A stretch of DNA of 64,000 nt from Atherinomorus stipes (lineage: Eukaryota; Chordata; Actinopteri; Atheriniformes; Atherinidae). Each line of letters begins with the position of its first letter. The first letter of the stretch is position 1. A program made the position numbers and the translations under genes. Positions 59,010 to 64,000 of this stretch are shown here, one piece after another. The stretch lies in contig JALJCO010010529.1 in NCBI GenBank assembly GCA_023101725.1, positions 1 to 64,000 of the forward strand. The letters are read 5' to 3'. Under the pieces are notes generated by a model. The model did no database searches and was not told the origin of the DNA. It was given only the letters and a program-made list of their open reading frames with translations.

Positions 59010-59409
59010 ACTGTGAAATCGGAGTGATGGGGGAAGTTTTACCGTCACGCCGATATGAAAAATCCCAAAGTCGCCGTAACTCAGCGAACTGAGTTGATTC
59101 TGGACAACATGCAGATGTTTTAAGTTCTTCATGTATTAACGACTGGACACCAGCTGTTCATGTCGTTTCCACACGTTTGTAACACCACGACTCGGTTACC
59201 TGGTTCCCACATGTTAATTATACGTGACCAGGATTTACTAATGTGTGACCACAGATACTGCACATTAGTATCAGCAGCTGTACCGGCTTCAGCTCCCTGT
59301 TGCCGTGGGCAACAACGTGCTGAAGAAGGTTGCAGAAACTTTATGCTTCAGATTGTTTTGTGATGACGAACGTTGTTAACGATGGTGTGTAAAACTGTGT
59401 GTGTGACAG

Positions 59410-59517
59410 GTACTGGGATGATGGTGCAGAAGGACGCCTCCTCCACCCCTGACCCCCCCCCCCCTCCAGCTTCTTAGCGGACTGCTGCTCCTCACCATGG
59501 TCCTGTCAGACCTGTGA
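59410..59517 (+). CDS. cntn2: cntn2 last coding exon: juxtamembrane stalk and GPI signal, disrupted at a C-run
   Basis: Acceptor GACAG ends at 59409. The joined codon is G|GT, giving GTGMMVQKDASSTPDPPP; MMV near the end fits contactin-2. The sequence then has 12 consecutive C (59453-59464). In the frame as written translation stops at TAG 59475-59477, leaving no hydrophobic tail. In the neighbouring frame the same DNA reads LLSGLLLLTMVLSDL and ends at TGA 59515-59517, which looks like a GPI-attachment signal. An 11-C (or 14-C) run would join the two. A homopolymer miscall is the simplest explanation; real length variation is possible. The 3' UTR end is not clear: scanning by eye I saw no AATAAA up to about 62000. 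Confidence 0.75.
59453..59464 (+). repeat. cntn2: C12 homopolymer in coding sequence
   Basis: Twelve C within the last exon decide the reading frame of the GPI signal. A G-run of over 20 follows at 59558-59580. Confidence 0.95.
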
Positions 59518-59676
59518 TCTTCATGTGGACTGAATGACCCAGCCTGGTCTGGGCTCTGGGGGGGGGGGGGGGGGGGGGGGACTTTCAGTGCTAGGGTTGG
59601 GGTGGGGGCTTCACTTTCTTTTTTTATAAGTATGTAATGGAGCGTTTTGGAGAGGAGGTTTGTGTTTGCCATGGGA

Positions 59677-59716
59677 CCTGATCTCACCACCTCCACCTGC
59701 AGCAGGTGAGATCAGG
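59677..59716 (+). other. hairpin in probable 3' UTR
   Basis: CCTGATCTCACC (59677-59688) pairs exactly with GGTGAGATCAGG (59705-59716), with a 16-nt loop. An overlapping alternative, CACCTGC/GCAGGTG, lies at 59694-59708. Role unknown. Confidence 0.7.
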
Positions 59717-59948
59717 CTGCAGGTGGGGGCTCCTCACAGAATCAGTCGTGTGATAAACTGCTGTACATACAAGTGATGGAGGTCTGCATGTTCACACTCT
59801 GGGCAGCCAGACGGAGGAGTCCGAGCAGCTGCAGAAGAGCTCGCAGCTGGAACATCAGCAAGCTCCCATCATCAGCAAGGACATGAGTCCAGGAACACCG
59901 AAGACTTCCCCACTGTCCAATCAGAACCTGAGACAGCAGAACAGCTTC

Positions 59949-60036
59949 TGATCCTGGATCTGATCCTGGATCTGATCGTGGATCTGATCCTGGAAGTAGA
60001 TCCTGGATCTGATCCTGGATCTGATCCTTGATGTAG
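59949..60036 (+). repeat. 12-bp tandem repeat GATCCTGGATCT
   Basis: About seven imperfect units of GATCCTGGATCT with one interruption (AAGTA). Confidence 0.85.
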
Positions 60037-60139
60037 ACCTGTAGAGCATGTAGGGAGATGTAGACCTGTTTGAAATGGGATTTCTTATCTGGGAGCACCA
60101 GATGCTCCCACACTCAGTTCAGTCATCTCAATACTTGTA

Positions 60140-60440
60140 AAGACTCAATTTAATTCAGCTTTATTTATACAGTGCCAGTTCACAACAGTCATCTCAGGTC
60201 TCTTGTGTAGGCATGGTCCAGCTCACTGTGGTCCAGTTGTAAGCCTGTTAAACCAGATCCATCCATGATCCTCATCAGTCTCATACATGATAACAGTACA
60301 GATAAACCGGTTCATAGAACTATGACGTACAAGGAAGCCACAGTTGGATCAGATCTTCTCTCTGAGTCATCTTCCATACTGAGCTGGAGGAATCTCAGAA
60401 CCAGAACCTGGGAGGAAACCCTCCATCAGAACCAGAAACA
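60140..60440. mobile_element. fish retroposon tail remnant
   Basis: TTTAATTCAGCTTTATTTAT plus ACAGTGCCAGTTCACAACAG and GGGAGGAAACCCTCCATCAG resemble a minus-strand fish LINE 3' region (TTTATATAGCGCC... and GGAAGAAACC... types). Decayed. Confidence 0.4.
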
Positions 60441-60596
60441 GGACGGGATTGTACTCATGTATTTGAATTTCGGGCAGCTTCGGCGTGTCTTGGAAACGGG
60501 CCTGCAGACATGTTGGGAAGCAGCTAATGTGAAATCGATCGTTTCCAGAACATGAAACAGTGGGAATAATTTTCCTGACTGGGTTTCTGGAGAGAA

Positions 60597-61115
60597 CTGA
60601 TGAGACGGGTCCGTCCCACTACGCAGGACCCCATCCTGCCTGATGAGACAGGTCCGTCCCACTACGCAGGACCCCATCCTGCCTGATGAGACGATCCATC
60701 CCACCACGCAGGACCCCATCCTGCCAAATGTGACGGGTCCGTCCCACCACGCAGGACCCCATCCTGCCTGATGAGACGGGTCCGTCCCACTACACAGGAC
60801 CCCATTCTGCCTGATGAGACGGGTCCGTCCCACTACGCAGGACCCCATTCTGCCTGATGAGACGGGTCCGTCCCACTACACAGGACCCCATTCTGCCTGA
60901 TGAGACGGGTCCGTCCCACTACGCAGGACCCCATTCTGCCTGATGAGACGATCCATCCCACTACGCAGGACCCCATCCTGCCTGATGAGACGGGTCCGTC
61001 CCACTACACAGGACCCCATTCTGCCTGATGAGACGGGTCCGTCCCACTACGCAGGACCCCATTCTGCCTGATGAGACGGGTCCATCCCACCATGCAGGAC
61101 CCCATCCTGCCAGAC
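60597..61115 (+). repeat. 43-bp tandem repeat, about 12 units
   Basis: Unit CTGATGAGACGGGTCCGTCC plus CACTACGCAGGACCCCATTCTGC in parts, with CGATCCATCC and CATCCTG variants. It lies downstream of the cntn2 coding end. The minus-strand frame with GSCVVGRT is a by-product. Confidence 0.95.
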
Positions 61116-62037
61116 AGCCGCTGCCACATTAACAGTTAGTCTGGACTTTAGCTGAACAGTGAGACTCATCAAAGCGGAACTGAACAGAACCAGAACCAGT
61201 CACTGTGGTGGATTTGCTAACTTTGTCAGTTCAGGTCTGGAGAAAGAACGGCTGCAGAAAATGAAATGAAAAGCCAGCAGACGGTCTGGAGTCCGTCAAC
61301 TGGACTCTGGCTGACTGTTTCCAGACATTCAGAGTTTTTAGAGGATTTAAAGGACCCGTTGATCAGGATCATGTCTGGTTCTGCTGGTTCTGTTGGACAG
61401 TCACCTCCTCGGACTCTGACGCTGCTGCTCTCAGTGTGAACGCAGGATCTTGGTGTTTTCCAGCTTCTACTAATGTCTGTGTGCCTGGATGTGTTTTTTG
61501 CTCATATTCAGTATTTATGACTAACTCGGGTCCAGGTCTGGGTCCAGATGAATGTGTACTCCGTCAGCAGTGTAAAACTGCTTGTTTCGTGTTTGTGGGG
61601 TTTATTGCAGCTGTGTTTCTGCTGAGCGGCAGGGAGAGATGAAAGAGCAGGTGTCATTTATCATCCTGGTCATAACCCTGTCAGCCAGTCAGATCTTATG
61701 TAACACGTCTGATCCTGCTGAGTTTACAGCAGGGACGTGGCCTCCAGCTCAGCGAGCAGACTCAGGCTGAAAGTGCAGTGTCTTGCTTCTCATCCATGCC
61801 TTAAAAGTTTGTTTATTCTTGTTTTGTCAGACGGTGGTCATGTATGTGAAACTGCACGAGTCCGTGACCTGCTGGCAGCAGACGGGTAAATCCTGTTGTA
61901 GTTACAGTCGGCCTTCCGCGTACACAGCTGCCTGCAGGAGCTCCAATCACAGTTAACCTCTTCTTGACAAGAGAGGTCATTGTTTCCATGGAGATGACGG
62001 GTTTTATAGTGAAGTATCATCTTCCACGTAATATGTT
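61116..62037. other. 3' flank, no gene recognised
   Basis: About 0.9 kb with small frames only. No neighbouring gene seen. Confidence 0.4.
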
Positions 62038-62690
62038 GGGTCTACAGGATAACTTTCTTTTTTTCAACATGGACCTTATTTCTACCAGTATATACATGCA
62101 TTTACCCACCTGTAAAATTTCTGCATCACTTTGACTCCTTGGGAAGATATTACGTTGAGTCGTCCTCTGGCGTGCGTCCAGTAATAATGACGGCGACGGG
62201 GCAGTCTCTCTGTAAGACTTTATCTGCAGTAAAACTTGTTCATTTCATCAATACTTTAAGTAGAATGAAGGAACGAATGAGTGCTATTGTCCTGTGAGTT
62301 CAGAGTTTCTCTAATTGTGTTTTTGTTGTTATCTGGGTAGCAGCTGATCTTCTCAGCTGTACTACGGAAGGCGCGCATTGGGAACGCGCACCCCCGAAAA
62401 GTGTGTAGAACACCCTGATAACTAACGGAAAGCTAAATCTGGACTCACAGGACAATAGTACCCGTTCAAGTATTGGTGAAAATCAAGGAGTTTTGCAGCA
62501 GATAATGTCTTATATAGTGACTGCCCCGTCTCCACCATTATTACTGGACGTACACTGAAGGGCGACTCAACATAATATCTTCTGAAGGACTCAAAGTGAT
62601 GCAGAAACTTTACCAGTGAGTAAATGCATGGACAAACTCCTAGGAATAAGGTCCAGGTTAAAAAAACAGAAAATTCTCCTTTAACTTCTT
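62038..62690. mobile_element. long-inverted-repeat MITE, copy 2
   Basis: Left arm CAGGATAACTTTC...CTGCATCACTTTGACTCC...GAAGATATTACGTTGAGTCG and right arm ...CAGAAAATTCTCCTTTAA are reverse complements over about 200 bp. The middle shares CTGTGAGTTCAGAGTTTCTC and GATAACTAACGGAAAG with copy 1. This copy lacks the nested MITE, so it shows the empty site. Confidence 0.75.
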
Positions 62691-63314
62691 TCTGGATCCT
62701 CGTGGTGTTTCTGAGGTGAAATTCTCCTGCTGACCACTGAGAGAGGTGTCCATCATCAACATTGGCTGATGGCTTCCTGAGACGCACTATACTGCCAAAA
62801 GTATTTGCTCACCATCCAGATGATGGAATCAGGTGTTCCATCACTTCCGTGTCCACAGGTGTATAAATGAAGCAGCTCGGCATGCAGACTGTTTCTACAA
62901 ACGTGTGAAAGAATGTGTCACTCTCAGGAGCTCAGTGAAACCACCGTGGAACTGTGATAGGATGCCACCTGTGCAACAAATCCAGTGGTGAAATTTCCTC
63001 ACTCCTTAATATTCCACAGTCAACTGCAGCTGTACCATAAGAAAATGGAAGTGTTTGGGAACGACAGCAACTCAGCCACGAAGTGGTCGTCCACGTAAAC
63101 TAAGGGAGCGGGTCAGTGATGCTGAAGCGCATAGTGAGAAGAGGTGACCAACTTTCTGCAGAGTCAATCACTACAGACCTCCAATCTTCATGTTGTCTTC
63201 AGATCAGCTCAAGAACAGTGACAGAGAGCTTCATGGAATGGGTTTCCATGGCGACCAGCTGCATCCATCCATACATCACCAAGTGCGATGCAAAGCATGG
63301 ATGCAGTGGTGGAA

Positions 63315-63949
63315 AGGGCCCTTCACATTGAACGCGGTTTTCACTGTGCTCACTGCAGGGTAGGGTGCAGAGCCAGGCGAGCACGTCGGGCGCACGTTGC
63401 TAGGGAACAGACCAAGAAGTGTTTTCTCCAAGGCGTGCTTCTTTGTGAAAGCGGTGTGAAAAATATACCTTTTATCGTCGCAGCAAAGAGCTCTTGCTTT
63501 AATTCTCCTGAAGAGGAGGAGAAGATCAGCAGCAAATAAAAGGTTGTGGGTCCACCTGAACCCAATGGCCAGGCAGGACTTGGGGGAGTACGGGCTCGTC
63601 CGGGAGCTGCACTTTCATACGGACCATTTTGAAGTCTACTTCAAGCTGACCAAGGAACAGTTTGACAGCCTGTTGTCCAGAGTTTGTCTAAACCTCCTAA
63701 GGTTTTTTCTCAGGTCCCTCCAGAACTGGCTTCACCTATTGGATGCGCCAAGATGTCGTCACAGCAGGCTGCGCCCAGATTAAAAATTTTCTAATTTGGG
63801 TGCAGCAGTACCGTGGCAGAATGTGACCACCTTGCATACCGCTGAGCTCGGCGGCGCGGCGAAACGCCCTGCCACCGCAGTACCACCTGCACAATGACTG
63901 GGTTTCCCGCCGGCCGCCTGCGTTTTGTGCGTTTGATGTGAAAGGCCCT
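63315..63949. mobile_element. PIF/Harbinger-type element inside the Tc1
   Basis: Ends AGGGCCCTTCACATTGAACG and CGTTTGATGTGAAAGGCCCT are inverted partners. The 3-bp flanks are GAA (63312-63314) and CAA (63950-63952), where uninterrupted Tc1 relatives I recall have TAA. That fits a TWA duplication mutated once on each side. Length 635 bp. Confidence 0.7.
63544..63783 (+). pseudogene. Harbinger (HARBI1-like) transposase N-terminal fragment
   Basis: A 79-residue frame reads WVHLNPMARQDLGEYGLVRE, then HTDHFEVYFKLTKEQFDSLL, then SRV. This is the usual N-terminal WVRP...GEF..L..EL....F..YFR.....FD.LL pattern of Harbinger nucleases. The catalytic DDE part is absent, so the fragment is non-functional, consistent with a short internally deleted element. 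Confidence 0.7.
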
Positions 63950-64000
63950 CAAAGCAGCCGTCGCTGGACTCTAGAGCAGTGGAGGCGTTCTCTGGAGGAC

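Larger units (their letters stand above)
10722..59517 (+). other. cntn2: cntn2 (contactin-2/TAG-1/axonin-1), 3' part of gene, 10 exons
   Basis: Contactins are GPI-anchored neuronal adhesion proteins with six Ig domains followed by four fibronectin type III (FNIII) domains. Contactin-2 acts at the axon surface and at juxtaparanodes of myelinated fibres. Seen here: ten exons with AG/GT borders and compatible phases encode the end of Ig6, all four FNIII domains and a C-terminal tail. Assignment to contactin-2 rather than contactin-1 rests on motifs I recall from the mammalian protein: [42 protein letters not shown] and MMV near the C-terminus. Introns measured from the exons are 5.4, 3.1, 2.9, 0.08, 8.2, 0.66, 20.9, 3.4 and 2.9 kb. 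Most of the length is transposons and satellites. Exons for Ig1 to Ig5 and the promoter are not in the window. Confidence 0.9.
62786..64000 (+). mobile_element. Tc1/mariner-like element, split by a PIF/Harbinger-type element, runs off the window
   Basis: Begins ACTATACTGCCAAAAGTATT, a Tc1-type terminus. The decayed transposase N-terminal region is recognisable: CATCTGTGCAACAAATCCAG-type coding near 62970, TATQPRSGRPRKL at about 63064-63102 (the GRPR hook between the two paired-like halves), and RIVRRGDQLSAESITTDLQS with QISSRTV in the frame 63116-63331. Several bases are missing relative to an open frame, so it is inactive. Interrupted at 63315-63949; resumes with CGCTGGACTCTAGAGCAGTG (RWTLEQW) to the window end. 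Confidence 0.85.

Noticed and set aside
10722..59517. Assignment as contactin-1
   Set aside because: Domain layout fits any contactin, but [25 protein letters not shown] and MMV near the C-terminus agree with contactin-2 as I recall it. A protein search would settle this.

Overview
This window is teleost-fish nuclear DNA. The coding part is the 3' half of one plus-strand cell-adhesion gene whose exons match contactin-2 (TAG-1/axonin-1, cntn2). The transposon families also point to a ray-finned fish: Rex1/CR1-group and L2 LINEs, an L1-like LINE, Tc1/mariner, PIF/Harbinger, and many hAT-type elements and foldback MITEs. There are no operons and no prokaryotic features.

Gene layout: ten exons with good GT/AG borders and matching phases run from 10722 to about 59517. 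They encode the end of Ig domain 6 (10722-10842), FNIII-1 (16257-16415, 19484-19633), FNIII-2 (22513-22583, 22662-22896), FNIII-3 (31073-31188, 31848-32034), FNIII-4 (52906-53018, 56391-56559) and the C-terminal GPI-signal exon (59410 on). Exons for Ig1 to Ig5 are not seen and should lie upstream. The last exon has a run of 12 C. As written it forces an early TAG at 59475; a net one-base shorter phase would read into a hydrophobic GPI-type tail ending at 59517.

The introns are packed with repeats. 1-10721 holds MITEs, a 5'-truncated L1-like LINE with a 3.5 kb C-rich (G-rich on the minus strand) tail, and a VNTR next to the first exon. 10843-31072 holds a Rex1-group LINE split by an L2, a hAT-like element split by another L2, a minisatellite-bearing repeat, and a three-level nest (hAT-like > Rex1-group > hAT-like) with target-site duplications. 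32063-42388 is a 10.3 kb tandem array of a 33-bp unit (about 313 copies), starting about 30 bp after a splice donor. 42400-52900 holds another hAT/Rex1 nest, a hAT-like element containing a hairpin with a fossil THAP zinc finger, MITEs and an L2 fragment. 53030-55300 is a 25-bp minisatellite starting about 13 bp after a donor and interrupted by a hAT-like element. The 3' flank (59520-64000) holds a 43-bp tandem repeat, long-inverted-repeat MITEs and a Tc1-like element split by a PIF/Harbinger-type element.

I found no convincing new multi-gene system. The best leads are the THAP hairpin, a tandemly triplicated 3' splice site before exon 31848, the giant intronic 33-bp array with an AGGTCA hexamer in nearly every unit, minisatellites placed against splice sites, and the C-run that decides whether the GPI anchor signal is made. 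Family names for repeats rest on recognition by eye, not on a library search.
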